NCBI GenBank assembly: GCA_029964075.1
Contig: CM057140.1
Location: 12,728,643 to 12,792,642 of the forward strand
DNA: 64,000 nucleotides
From: Patiria pectinifera
Lineage: Eukaryota; Echinodermata; Asteroidea; Valvatida; Asterinidae
Direction of reading: 5' to 3'
In this document: piece after piece, positions 26,001-44,389 of the stretch
How the letters are laid out: each line of letters begins with the position of its first letter
Numbering within the stretch: position 1 is the stretch's first letter
Translations under genes and position numbers: made by a program
The notes under the pieces: model-generated
The model's input: the letters and a program-made list of their open reading frames with translations, nothing else
Databases searched by the model: none
What the model was told of the DNA's origin: nothing

Positions 26001-27883
26001 CGGCCTGTTGAATCGCTACATGCTGCTGTCACTGCAGAACTCGGACGTGAACGAAGACAGCATCCTCAAATGCCAAAGAGTAAGAGATTCATTTTCACTG
26101 GCATTTTGATGCAAATGTTTCAATTTGTTTCACTCCCAAAGTGGCAGAAATATGCTAAATATGCATGTGACTTGTTTTAATCAGTACTTAACTTTGTTTA
26201 TAAAGTACAGGGTGGTTTATTGATTGGGTTTTTTATTAGTTCTTTTTTGGGAGTAAATTCATGAATTGGCTAATAATCTTTGCAGAAAAAAATTCCGAAG
26301 TAAATTATTTCCTAAGCAACAGTAAGAAAAAAGCCAGTTACAAGCGCTATACATCCCATGTCATTCAAGCTGTTTTTGCTTGAAGCAAATATTGTCTCTG
26401 CTTTCTGAGCTGAGCATATTCACAAATATTAGTCTTTTGATGACAACGTTCTTTCCCGCCTGTTAACCCTAACAGAACTCAACCCATCAAACTCCAACAG
26501 CATATTGTGTTGGAATCTGTCAGGATGGGTACAGTCCCCCTAAACTGACAGTCTTTTACATTGGGTTGGCACACCTGAATTAAAGTCAGAAATATGTGTG
26601 TGCAGTTTCTCATATGGTGTTGGAGTTTGCCAGGATGGGTATGGTTCCTAGTAAATCATGCTAGGGAGTTGGGGTTAATAGTGGTTCACTTGTTTTTGAT
26701 AAGCAAATATCTCTCGTCCAATAAAGCAAATATCTCCTGTGCTTTGCAAACTTCCCAGCTCAGCAGATTCACCAAATTGTCCTTGTTTTTTTTGTTTTGA
26801 CGCCTGGTCACTTCTGACCTTTCTTTTCATCAGATCGTGGCCACCTTCCCACCCCAGTGGTTCAAGGAGCTACAAGGCGACGAGACACTCAGGCAGCTGG
26901 AACCGTTCTGTCGATACCTGGAACACGCCGCCGAATCCCTGAAGAGGCAAGGCACTGTAGGCAACGACCTCGACAGGAGAAATGCAAGGTAGGGGTTAGA
27001 CAACCATCTCCGATCCAAAATCCTTTAAAAAAGTCACAGTTAGAGGCCATTTTAGGGTACTATTGTCTTATGTACATTGTACATGCAACTCGTACCCCGT
27101 TAATAATGATAATAATTTATGCATTTAAATTGCGGAAATTCCATATTAAGAATATGATCAAATGAGCATCACAATTATCTCTGTTCATCAGGAATGAGAC
27201 CCTGCAGCAGCTCAAGATCCACGTAATATGGTCTCTACCTTCATATTTATACTCCTGGGTCTGGAGAGGCAATCATAGTAAAGTGCCTTGCCCAAGAACA
27301 CAAGCTCCATGTTCCCTGTCGGGGTTCGAACCCATGTACCACGAGTCGAACACTGTAACCAACGGACCACGACAGCTAACACTGTATAGTGGGCATTGAT
27401 ATGGAAACTTTATATGAGCTCAAATCAAATGTCGCAATTTCAAACTTGTTTTTCCAGCTGCAGAAAACATACATTGTATTGGCATCACATACCTTTCTCT
27501 TGTATACCTCAAATTTCCTGCCGAAAGGTCAGAGCCCATAAGAATCCCTGTGTAACTCGTGACTCCCTGGTCCAGCTCCAAAACGCCCCATCACTGTTTG
27601 GTTTTGTGGCTTCATTAGGGAATAAAATACAATGGAGATGTACCAATGGGTTACACGACAAGCAATGTACAACTAAGCAGGCACTCGTGTACAAAATGTG
27701 GGGTTTTGCTTGCATTTCACGTTTTATTTCCATATTTTCCTCTTCTTTTTTTTCCCTTCTTCTAGGGCGGGGTTAAAGGCAGTTACCAAGCTGCTAGTCA
27801 CCATTCACGCCATGGACCATGCCCTGAACATCTCGCAAGGGATCAGCCTACGAGACATGAAAGAGATTCTTGAGAAAGAATAA
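14007..27883 (+). CDS. PAXBP1: PAXBP1 / GCFC1 homologue (17 exons, complete; apparent 1-bp frame problem in exon 14)
   Basis: GCFC-family nuclear protein. Relatives link PAX3/7 to histone methyltransferase complexes and resemble the spliceosome-disassembly factor Ntr2 (family knowledge). Exons: 14007-14271, 15081-15236, 15695-15853, 16789-17049, 17975-18069, 18857-19092, 19643-19832, 20738-20961, 21857-21978, 22837-23036, 23821-23968, 24875-24993, 25350-25426, 25656-25720, 25933-26079, 26834-26988, 27766-27883. An in-frame TGA 12 bases upstream supports the start. About 911 residues, close to the human length of about 917. Order: basic/acidic N-terminus (MMLKKKRNIRQRE; LLSFDHEDDEDGGEVFQIKK), PGMIPDAATIFAARKRRQ motif, EELQRWEQEQIKKG, an Ala/Tyr/Gln-rich stretch, coiled coil with QYQFFQEMKGYVKDLVEC, MAEREARRSRRRR followed by EGLSSDDE, then the C-terminal GCFC domain (AYISLCLPKLLGPLVRLQLL, RMRRTLDDDVYMPLFP, LQRQFWSCVK). 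The exon 5/6 junction is ambiguous. Exon 14 has one base too many for the family frame (see findings). Confidence 0.93.
15265..15640 (+). mobile_element. Truncated piggyBac-like MITE interrupted by a second element
   Basis: Begins TTAACCCTAAATGCCCTG and continues after an insertion at 15487 with CCAAAGTGCAAAAATTTGGA and GTAGGATGCACTTTGTCAAG, all shared with 16231-16643. The right terminus is missing. The insertion is the 15305-15486 element. Confidence 0.65.
15305..15486 (+). mobile_element. Small DNA element with CAGGGGTGTG termini and 5-bp target duplication
   Basis: The ends CAGGGGTGTGA and TCACACCCCTG are inverted copies, flanked by CTTGC on both sides (15300-15304 and 15487-15491). The interior is low-complexity with repeated CAGCTTTTT. 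It interrupts an older TTAA-type MITE, and the related uninterrupted copy at 16231-16643 supports insertion. Confidence 0.7.
16231..16643 (+). mobile_element. piggyBac-like MITE, 'GGAGGATTTTGCAGGATTGAGG' family (copy A)
   Basis: Flanked by TTAA on both sides. The ends are CCCTTACTGCCC and GGGAGTTAGGG. The interior has repeated CAGGATTGAGG and a block TGCACTTTGTCAAGGTCTTG shared with 15265-15640. The inverse orientation of the same family is at 38316-38722 and 42177-42581. It lies in the PAXBP1 intron before exon 4. Confidence 0.8.
18226..18690 (+). repeat. Three tandem repeats (about 155 bp) with AGGTCAAAGGTCA motifs
   Basis: Copies start at TGTTTAGTGCTGTC (about 18232, 18387 and 18544). Each contains CCAAACTTGGTGA, CTTTGGGTAG and, in two copies, AGGTCAAAGGTCA (18330-18342 and 18486-18498), with extra GGTCA half sites. 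That motif is a perfect DR1 nuclear-receptor half-site pair. In the third copy it is degraded. The block is in the PAXBP1 intron between exons 5 and 6 and is probably a repeat family rather than a dedicated enhancer. Confidence 0.75.
19898..20340 (+). repeat. Interspersed repeat R2 (copy 2) joined to a second repeat
   Basis: 19898-20160 matches 9270-9500 (AAGTACCCCCTCAACGG, GGCGCCCTCTCTTG). 20160-20340 (CACAGTGCATCAGGTG, TTCCATTGAACAATGCCGCA) matches 5020-5230. It lies in the PAXBP1 intron between exons 7 and 8. Confidence 0.7.
21022..21246. mobile_element. Foldback MITE, GGGCCCAATTTCACGG family (copy 1)
   Basis: The left end GGGCCCAATTTCACGGCGCT is mirrored by AGTGCCGTGAAATTGGCCCC at the right. 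Inner arms (TGCTAAGCA.., CCAGCCAAAACTCCA / TGGAGTTTTGGCTGG) also pair, so most of the element folds on itself. Non-autonomous. It lies in the PAXBP1 intron between exons 8 and 9, directly followed by copy 2. Confidence 0.8.
21248..21497. mobile_element. Foldback MITE, GGGCC..TTTCATGGCTTTG subfamily (copy 2)
   Basis: Starts GGGCCTGGTTTCATGGCT and ends AGCCATTAACCGGGCCC. The interior with GTTAGCAAAAAAATCTCCGC, GCATGCGTACATCC and TGTGCTTACAGGGTTAGC closely matches 60761-61003. It is only a base or two from copy 1, so the two insertions are adjacent. Confidence 0.7.
22100..22469. mobile_element. PIF/Harbinger-like MITE (TTA target duplication), copy 1
   Basis: Flanked by TTA (22097-22099 and 22470-22472). 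The ends are GGCCGAAAAAAAAATAAGTC and CGAATATTTTTTTTTTTTGGCC with GGTCTCTAGTCAG / CTGACCAGAGACC inside the arms. A GCGCGCGCGTCG stretch and an AAAAAAGCCGCG stretch are shared with 40481-40851. A three-base TTA duplication with GGCC ends is typical of PIF/Harbinger. It lies in the intron before PAXBP1 exon 10. Confidence 0.8.
22710..22800 (+). repeat. Poly-C tract followed by an inverted repeat
   Basis: A run of about 30 C is followed by arms ATTTTTTTTAAACTCTAAAG and CTTTCGAGTTTAAAAAAAAA around a G/C core, ending about 40 bases before the acceptor of PAXBP1 exon 10 (22837). The C run could form an i-motif (G-quadruplex on the other strand). An assembly artefact is also possible. Confidence 0.75.
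26463..26678 (+). mobile_element. piggyBac-like MITE (TTAA target duplication)
   Basis: Flanked by TTAA, with ends CCCTAACAGAACTCAACC and CTAGGGAGTTGGGG. Same subfamily as 7360-7582. It lies in the PAXBP1 intron between exons 15 and 16. Confidence 0.8.
27245..27390 (-). repeat. tRNA-derived SINE fragment
   Basis: On the minus strand it has a B box (GGTTCGAACCC) and a CTTGGGCAAG core. Related to 12085-12440. It lies in the last PAXBP1 intron. Confidence 0.65.
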
Positions 27884-27884
27884 A
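27879..27884 (+). other. AATAAA overlapping the PAXBP1 stop codon
   Basis: The stop TAA (27881-27883) is embedded in AATAAA. Further candidates downstream are ATTAAA at 28502 and AATAAA at 29072. Which is used cannot be told from sequence. Confidence 0.4.
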
Positions 27885-29783
27885 GGCTCTCCGAAAAAAT
27901 ATTTAAAAAACATTGATCAAGTCTAGCCCCAAGATGGAGTGGGTTATAAACTTGCACGTTAGAAATCATGAGCATTTTTGAGACTCACAGAATCCATTCT
28001 CCCTTTTGTTTACAATTGTTTGTAATTTGTTTTTCCCAGCGGTACGGTCAGTTCTGCAAAATTTATCATATTTATTGCGCCGAGTTACTGTCGTGTCACC
28101 TATTTAATTGTCCATGCATAAATATAACTGACCTATCGCCGTTTGTTGAGTTGGCCACGCCCCTTAAACAACCCTATGGAATTTTTGTACGCTAAGTTTT
28201 GTTTGTCTCAGATGTTGCACGTCCCGCGTCCATTTGTATATCATGTAATTGAACCATATTTCACAAGCTGCGATACGTCTATTTAGTTCACTGGGAGAGT
28301 GTTTGTAGCAATCATAATGCATTGTTAGTTTTCTTTTCAGCGACAGTGATTTTGTGTAATTTTAGTTATACATTGTTGAGTACTTGTAAAAATGAACACC
28401 ATTCGGTTGTGACATTTTAGGAACACTTTTATTTGTGCGTTTTATTTCAACTGTTTAAAACGTATAACAACTGGTACAAGGTATCTGAAAGCATTTGGAA
28501 TATTAAAACAACTGTAAATATTACACATTACATTTCTGTTCCTTGGTTTGGTTTTTCGGTTTAGTCCTTTTTGTGTTTCCGTTTTCTCATTTTCTGAAAG
28601 TGCTACAAATGACATGTATTGACAGAATAACTGAACTTGAAATGGCCACTCAAAGTGGAAAGGGATTGTTAAAGGAATTGTTTCTGGTTTTCTTATGCAT
28701 TCGCAATCGTACAGAATTCACCATCTTGGTCTTATCCCTTAATTGCAGGTATGTACAAAGTAAAGATGAACGATGGTCACATCAGGGTCGCCAGACTAAT
28801 ATGGCAATATGATTTTGACAAGCCGTGTCCGAATCGGCTGTTTTATGGCTACGACTTCAGTTTTGGCATTGATATGCTACAGTACATATCCATAGCCATG
28901 TTGGACATGGCCACAGAATGGAGACTCTACAATTCATTCAGATGTGTGATAGCTATATCACTGTCTAAACAACTCAATAGGAATGCCTTCATCATTTTTC
29001 CCAGTAATAATGCTTACCACTTAGCTTTTGCTTGTAGGAATAACTCAATATAATGAAGGGTAATATCATACAATAAAAACCAAATTGATATTTAATCTAT
29101 ACAGGATAATAAGTTCAAGTTGCTTAAAAATGTTAATTGGAAACATAAACAGATAAATCATTTGACTTGCCTCGTGTATTTAAAGTGACCAAAATTAACA
29201 ATTTTTTCAAATACATGGAAACACACACACTGTGACTTGTGAATGTAATCCCTAACCTTAAAATTGCATAATTAATTCACAAAAGTGCTCTCGAATAACT
29301 TTTGAGATTCGACTGTACGACATGTTTACAGGAGATATGTGTTGTCGCTTGGAAAGAACTTGGGGGCAGTTGTGCATCGGTTCTTTCATCCAAAATGTGT
29401 CGGTACCCCGTCAACCATCAGAAATCTTCTCCAGATTTTCTGTAGCAATCAGACCAAATATTTTCAGAGACAGCACATTTTTTTTTTTTTTAATAAAGAT
29501 CTGGTAGTGATTAGATTACTGGTGCAAAAATGTTGTTGCCAAATTAATTCTACAGAGATTTAGGTTTAAATTGTGTAAATTTCAAACTTGTTTGGAGTGC
29601 TTCAACAAATGTAAGAGGTGTAAGAGGAAACACGGACTGTTTTCAAAAATTTAAGAAAACATTTCCTTACAAAAAAAAGCTTTTCAGAGTAGCCACTCTT
29701 TCAGTGCAGTCTTACATTTATTTCACCACTCCACGGTACAAGAGGACATGACATTGGCAATCCAAAAATGTGACTGAAGAGGT
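27885..29783. other. Intergenic stretch between convergent PAXBP1 and HDAC8
   Basis: AT-rich with no recognised gene, SINE or foldback. It must contain the PAXBP1 3' UTR and possibly part of the HDAC8 3' end. Open frames such as 28751-29053 have no family resemblance or splice context. Confidence 0.5.
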
Positions 29784-29789
29784 TTTATT
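29784..29789 (-). other. Candidate HDAC8 poly(A) signal touching the stop codon
   Basis: On the minus strand AATAAA begins with the last base of the TGA stop. If used, the 3' UTR would be only about 20-30 bases. Confidence 0.4.
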
Positions 29790-32700
29790 CAATTCCAGAA
29801 GATTTTATGCATACATGTACACATATGTATAGTCTTACCTGTTATAGAGGCGATGGTCTTTTCAATGTACTCGTCCGTGTTGAGGTTTGGTCGATGAGTC
29901 GGCGAGACGTCAAGCTGATAGTCTGGTCCGTACTCGAGAAAGTGCTGCAAAACAAATGAGACCCAAACCAGACCATTGTCCTTTGTAACGTCATGCCTCA
30001 TACAAACTATGTTTAAGAATTTGTCGCCGATTTCAACTTTCGTATCTCTTTTCATACTTGTATTTGCTCACCTCATGTTCCGGTATCTCGGCCGGTAGCC
30101 TGCACCCGAGCACTGTTGCAGTCAGGTTAGCCCAGCACCGGGCCGTGTTGGCTAACCGGTACCCGCCGCCCCCCAGCAACAATGTTGGCAACTGCCAGGC
30201 TGACACCACATGGTGCAGGCAGCGGGCCAGGCCGGCCGGGGTCATGTTGAAGGATTGCATGGGGTCGTCAGCTAGCGTGTCGGCACCGCACTGGACCACT
30301 ATAGCGCTGGGGTTGTAACACTGCTTGAGTTGGTCGACAACTCTGGCAGAGTAAAAAGACAAAGAGAAAGTCATAATCTACCTATTGGATCCAGTGTTGT
30401 TGGCCAGGTTCTTGTAATGAGCCACAAGTCCATCACAAGTACATCACAAGTAAATCACAGTGTACTTATGATGGATCACAAGTACATCACAGACTGGTCA
30501 CATGTACATCACAGGTCCAGTCACATGTACATCACAAGTCCAGTCACAAGTAAATCACAGTGTACTTATGATGGATCACAAGTACATCACAGATTGGTCA
30601 CATGTACATCACAGGTCCAGTCACATGTACATCACAAGTCCAGTCACAAGTACATCACAAGTAAATCACAGTGTACTTATGATGGATCACAAGTACATCA
30701 CAGACTGGTCACATGTACATCACAAGTCCAGTCACAAGTAAATCACAATGTACTTAATGATGGATCATAAGTGCATCACAGACTGGATCACAAGTAAATC
30801 ACAGACTGGTCACATGTACATCACAGACTGATCACATGTACATCACAAGTCCAGTCACAAGTAAATCACAATGTACTTAATGATGGATCATAAGTGCATC
30901 ACAGACTGGATCACAAGTAAATCACAAGTCAGGTCGTAAGTAATAGGCAAAGAACAATAACAAAGGAATGCTTTTGTCACATTTCATTGGAATAGCTTGT
31001 GACTTGTGATTGACTTGTGATGGTCTTGTGAGGTCTTGTGATGGTCTTGTGAAGATTTGTGATGGTATTGTGATGGTCCTGCTTGGACTTGTGATTTTCT
31101 TGACTACATCACTGGTGGTTAATATTCGGCCCCATTCTCTTCTAGACTACCTGCAGAAGACACTGAAGTACTGGTTGTCCTGGATCCCATCCTTGAGGGG
31201 GACATTCACCGAGTAGTATTTGCCTTTACCGATGCCCACGTCATCCACCGACCCAGTGCCTGGTGAACAAATATAAACCAAAAAGGCATAAACTCTAACA
31301 ATAATTTTACTTTTCACTTCTTTTCGCCCACGTGTGGACATGTGCATAGTTCCAATGTGAGAAAGTCTGCCATTCGCAAACATTTCCATCAGGAGTTTTG
31401 TCCATCCCAAACTAGCACCGCATCCAAATCACTTGGCTATGACCAGGAATAAGACGCGCAGCTATGGAAGCCGCTGGCTGGCTAGCGGCTACAGCCACTT
31501 CCCATAGACTCATGTGTTATCGCCGGGCATAGCCGAGTGATTTGGACCCGGCCATAGTGTGTCTCAACCCAAATTTTGAACCTTTATATTTAGTAGTTGA
31601 CAATGCAGCTCACCTGGGAAGAAGCCCGGACAGTACTTGTGGAAGGAGCATGTCAGGACTTTGGGTGTGTAGCAAAAGGCGTCCTCAACACCTACAAGAC
31701 AAGGGTTCAAGGTTGAACATCCCCTATTTACACAGAATCACATCTGAAGTACACTCATACCCAGGACCAATGGGCCGTGGTACATGCTAAAATTTCAAGC
31801 ATTTTCATTGGACTATCCGTTACAGCTCTATGCTCTGAACCCAAAAGTTTGAGAGTTGCTTTACCATCTCCGTGGTGTAGATCCAGGTCCAAATACAGAA
31901 CACGGTCAAACTTCTCCCTGAGTTTTAGAATCCCCAGAACGACATCGTTGACGTAGCAGAAACCAGACGCCTCATCTCTGAAACAATCAAAAACAAAAAC
32001 GGTCAAATTGTATTGAACAACCTATTCATTTTTATGGTTTTTCTGTTGATGTCAGCAACAAGCAAGTGGAAATCTGCATTTTGGAAACATTGGCAATAAA
32101 TCTAAAACTCCTAGACCCTCCAAAATCTACCAAGAGGTTCGGAAGGATGCGGCAGTATTGAGGAAGGTAGAGCCAATACCGATGCCTTTATGATGGACTT
32201 ATGAAGGCTCCTAGCAAAATGATTATACGGAGTTTGGAGTTAGTTTTGTGAGTTATTTGTCGTACGAAGGCAGCCTGTGTTAAACTCAGCATTCAAACTG
32301 TTGCGTTCTATTCGTTGTCGGAGAAATGAAATGAGTACTTTTGTAAACTCTCTATTCTCATTTGAGGAATCCAGTAATTCTGAGGATCTTGTTACCTCTT
32401 GGCGTGATGCCAGCCTCCGCACCAATTAATGGCAACTCTACTCTCTCCATTAACCAAGGCCTGGGCAGCTCGCAGGGTGGCGCCCGCTGCCAAGCAGACG
32501 AAATCAAAGACGTGGGGGATGGTTGGGCAATCATAACCTAAATAAAAAGAAGAAATTGACAAAATAAACTACATGGAAGAATGACTTGGTAAAGTACTCA
32601 ATATTAAAAAAACAAAGAAAAGTGTACAACGGCAGGATTTGAACTTCTGATCTCCAGAAAAAAAAGAATGGTTTTCTAAAAAAAAATTTACTTTCAAGGG

Positions 32701-34081
32701 ACGAGTATGATGATAGCTTAGGAATTGAACATTTTTTCTCTCACCCAGACCAAACTGCTGTTTTAGTTCCTCATTCTTCTCGCTGTCGTCCTCTTGATTC
32801 AGGCGCTCCAAGCAGTCCACAAAGTCTTGGGAGTGGAAGACGGTTAGGTCTTCCTTGGTGGTGCGATGCGGAGGTAGAACCGTCATGTTCTGGAGGAGGC
32901 CATAAGCCTCTAGAAGGCTGTGCACCATTCCCGCCTGTTAGATGGATAAAGGGTAACATGAGATTTGAAGAAATGTTTGAAATTTCATTTATGAAGTACT
33001 TTAGAAATGGTTTCTTTTTTAGAGATTAGAGATAACTTCTGTATTTATGTTGGCCACCATCTCATAGCGAGCTTGGTTAAGATACCTGACCTTGTGACTA
33101 TTGTGGGTTCAATCCACCTACATGTATGGCAAATCCAAGATGGTAAGTTTTGCAGACAAAAACTTCAAGTAAAAAAGTATGATAATCATTTCCACTATGA
33201 CTCACTCTCTTAGGGACTTTTAGCAGCGTGTCGCACAGTCTAATCAGCTGCTCGCTGTGAACATACACCACTCCAGATGAAGATGACACCTGATTGATCT
33301 TATCTCCCGTCGCACTATCGCAACGAGTGGCACCAAAACTGCGCCGTTTCAATCTCGGCAGAGCCTGGCGATTGAACGGTTTCAGCGGGAGAGGCACGCC
33401 ACGCTTCCTCGGTCTGGAGCTTCCGGCTACCAACCCGGGGCAAACTGAGCGTCCTGGAGAAAGCCTCGGCCGCACATACTCGCTGAGCTGCTCCAGACGT
33501 TTGGAGACGTTCTCCGAGGTAGTTGAAGATGCCGATGAGCTGCCTTCAAAGTCGTATGTGGCACCAGAGTCGTCTGTCCTTTTCAGGAGCGGGAGGGGCT
33601 TGCCGATCATCGGCGAACGGTCCGGGGATGTCAGGAATCCCGGAGGTATGTTCTCCGAGAGCTCCTCAAGACGTTGGAGAAGCTTCTCCGAGGAGCTGGA
33701 GGTGGTTGAGGAGCTGCAGTCGAAGTCATACAGGGTGCTGAAGGTCTCTGTCCGTTTCATGGAGTAGTACATGTGTAGGGACTTTTCAACACTTAGACTT
33801 GCCCGGGCCGGAGACAGAGGGGCATCTCGTGGAGGAGGGACGTTTTCGGCGAGGAGCTCCAAGCGCTGCAGTAACCGATCCGACGATGATGGCGATGAGG
33901 TTGACGGTCCGCAGTCAGCATCCGCCAAGTTCTTTGCGGGATCGGTTGACGTGATCGGAGCCGGGGATTTCACGTTGGCGAGCTGATCCTCCTGGGGTTG
34001 GTGCGGGTGACTGGAGGCAGGGGATGCCGGGGAGGAATTTGGTGACTTCTCCCCTGTCACCAAATGGGTTGTAGTTGCCAT
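29789..34081 (-). CDS. HDAC8: Histone deacetylase 8 homologue with long repeat-bearing N-terminus (8 exons)
   Basis: Class I zinc-dependent lysine deacetylase; in vertebrates it acts on SMC3 and other substrates. Exons in transcript order: 34081-33206, 32934-32745, 32537-32396, 31977-31865, 31691-31614, 31259-31151, 30342-30072, 29944-29789. They join in one 644-residue frame; human HDAC8 has 377. An in-frame TGA seven codons upstream of the ATG supports the start. Catalytic features: GGWHHAK (His399/His400), DLDLHHGDG (Zn ligands Asp435 and His437), GADT (Asp524), and GGGGY with catalytic Tyr564. The deacetylase domain begins near residue 281 ([16 protein letters not shown]). Residues 1-280, all in exon 1, are Ser/Pro-rich, with three repeats centred on [14 protein letters not shown] (70-83), [14 protein letters not shown] (134-147) and [14 protein letters not shown] (192-205), then basic patches (RPRKRG, RLKRRS). 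The Ser39 region reads KRAGMVHSL, so that serine is absent. The last exon may read through to TGA, or splice at GTAAGA (29838) to an unseen short exon. Confidence 0.93.
30418..30935 (+). repeat. 11-bp minisatellite with higher-order structure in an HDAC8 intron
   Basis: Units of the CACAAGTACAT / CACAAGTCCAG type repeat within larger units of roughly 100-130 bp that include AGTGTACTTATGATGGAT and AGACTGGTCACATGTACAT. It lies in the intron between HDAC8 exons 6 and 7. The opposite orientation of the motif follows at 30995-31105. Confidence 0.85.
30995..31105 (+). repeat. Inverted continuation of the 11-bp minisatellite
   Basis: CTTGTGATGGT / CTTGTGAGGT units, the reverse complement of the motif at 30418-30935, about 60 bases away in the same intron. 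Confidence 0.75.
31423..31546. mobile_element. Foldback element, TCCAAATCACTTGGCTATG family
   Basis: The arms TCCAAATCACTTGGCTATG and CATAGCCGAGTGATTTGGA are inverted copies, as are inner CAGCTATGGAAG.. and CTTCCCATAG. Same family as 45440-45665. It lies in the intron between HDAC8 exons 5 and 6. Confidence 0.75.
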
Positions 34082-35199
34082 GATGGTTGACGATGATTCT
34101 CAAAACATTGCTATTGGATGAAGCACATGATCTTATAAAAAGACAAAAATCAGGAAAAAATCAAATAAAGATTGTCTTTGTTACTTTGGATAAATACAAA
34201 AAAAACAATCAAGGATATTTGATATTTGAGAAAATAGATATAGGGCATACCGGTACACCCCCTCCCCCAAGCCCGAGCCCACATCTTATTTACAATTTAC
34301 AAAACAATGTCAAACCATGGAGGTAGAATTTGAACGCCTTTCAAACTCGAAAAGTGTTTAAAACTTTAACTTCACAAATAAAAGTGGTACATACAGTAAA
34401 TAATAACAGTTGACAGTTACAAGTTATGGAGCCTCAAAGGCATTTGAGCTGATTGGCCCAACTTCGACAACGAAAATCAAGTTAAGCAAAAAATCACATT
34501 TATTCGGTAAGATATTAAAGCATGCGAGAACAATAAATGATGGATCAATTTAGCCGAGTTGAACTGTCAAACTTGCAAATTTTGCAAACAACGATTACTC
34601 TATTCATAGTCAATGTATAAACGTATACAAAAAAATACAACTTCTGAATAAAAAGCAACAATTAGGCTCAATGCAATACATGTTTTTATTCACAGAATTT
34701 TCCCCTCACCCGAAAGTTCAACCAGTGCATTGACATTGTCAAAAAAATGTTTTTGTCTTGCTGTAAATTCAGAATTGCCCCCTCTCTTGATGTATAATAA
34801 TTATTACACCCAAAACTCATTCCCATAGTTTGTTTATTTCGTTTTTGCCACTTGCTTATTCATCCAGTTTGGCGGGTCGCTCACCCTAGCTCGAGGTTGA
34901 ATAAACTAAGTAAATAATACTGCATGGTGGCGCACGTTTTGCACGCTGCGTGCAAAACTGCGAATTGCGGGAAAACGTGCATAAACGCATGCTCGTGTTT
35001 TTTGTCATAAACGGTGAGTATTTTGCAGGGAAAATTTGGTGTAAATTGTGAGTGATTCATTTATTAAATATCATAAAAATGGCTTTACCATGTTTTTATT
35101 GTATAAAGAGTTGTGAATTAATTTCGGTAGGGCTCCTTTTCGTAAGATTCAAGGCATGATTTTGTAATTTTGAATTACAAAACAAAAGTCATGCGCGTG

Positions 35200-35302
35200 C
35201 ATGACATTAGCTTGAGTAACTCCAGCTGACATGCTCCATATTTATTCACATGTAACAATATGGAGCATGTCAGCTGGAGTTACTCAAACTAGCATGACAT
35301 GG
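35200..35302. repeat. Long near-perfect hairpin upstream of CTP synthase
   Basis: The left arm 35200-35240 (core CTTGAGTAACTCCAGCTGAC) pairs with the right arm about 35259-35302 (core GTCAGCTGGAGTTACTCAAA) almost without mismatch over about 31 bp and with small bulges beyond, around a loop of about 18 bases. Confidence 0.85.
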
Positions 35303-35321
35303 TCAAACAAAACAAAGAAAA

Positions 35322-35517
35322 AATGTTGCAACCTGACGCCACATTTCTCTTCATATATCATCTCAATGAAGGTCAGTCATGGCAGAAATGATGATAAGAC
35401 ATGAATCTGGGACTGAGAAACATTTCCAATTTTCAATGATTTTACTCGGAAAATGTTCTCGACTCTCCATAGACTAAATTGTACCTAACCGCTGAAGTGG
35501 CGTCAGGTTGCAACATT
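35322..35517. mobile_element. Short element with ATGTTGCAACCTGACGCCAC inverted ends
   Basis: The left end (near 35322) and the right end GTGGCGTCAGGTTGCAACAT (near 35498-35517) are perfect inverted copies of about 20 bp. The interior does not code. Likely a MITE. Confidence 0.7.
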
Positions 35518-35761
35518 CTTTCCCATCATTTTGTTCTGAGATTCTGAGGTGCATCATTTGCATTAACCATGGAGGGGGTGTTCTTATTCCTCCATGCATT
35601 CACCAAGTTTATGCCAGATTAAGGTGTTGAGAATAAAGCAAACAAACAAAAACGATAGTCCTGTAACTATCTTAGCCTGCTTTACAAAAAATCAGTTAGT
35701 TTTTTTTTTTATTAAAGAATGATCTCTTAATTCTTCAGAGTTTCCCTAGTCGTCCATCATC

Positions 35762-44281
<8,520 letters not shown>

Positions 44282-44389
44282 GGCCCAAGGTCAGTTTCAG
44301 AGAGGATGTTCCCCTTCAAATACCACCCTCCCCCAAGTTAACCCCCTCATTACAACTTCCAAATTTGGCCTTCTAGTATAGACTCCAAG

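Larger units (their letters stand above)
34082..35761. other. Head-to-head intergenic region, HDAC8 and CTP synthase
   Basis: About 1.7 kb that must hold both promoters. No clear TATA box or CpG-rich block is seen. A 21-base palindrome TTTTGCACGC-TGC-GTGCAAAA lies near 34939-34961. A donor-like ACG-GTGAGT at 35011-35019 and an acceptor TTCTTCAG at 35731-35738 could bound a noncoding first CTPS intron. Two foldback structures lie at 35200-35302 and 35322-35517. Confidence 0.5.

Noticed and set aside
28751-29053. 100-codon frame between PAXBP1 and HDAC8
   Set aside because: AT-rich, no splice or family evidence. Probably chance in a 3' UTR.
30330-30770. Open frames over the HDAC8 intron minisatellite
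   Set aside because: Tandem-repeat artefact on the strand opposite to HDAC8.
33294-33767. 157-codon plus-strand frame opposite HDAC8 exon 1
   Set aside because: Antisense shadow of a GC-rich real exon. No conserved motif.
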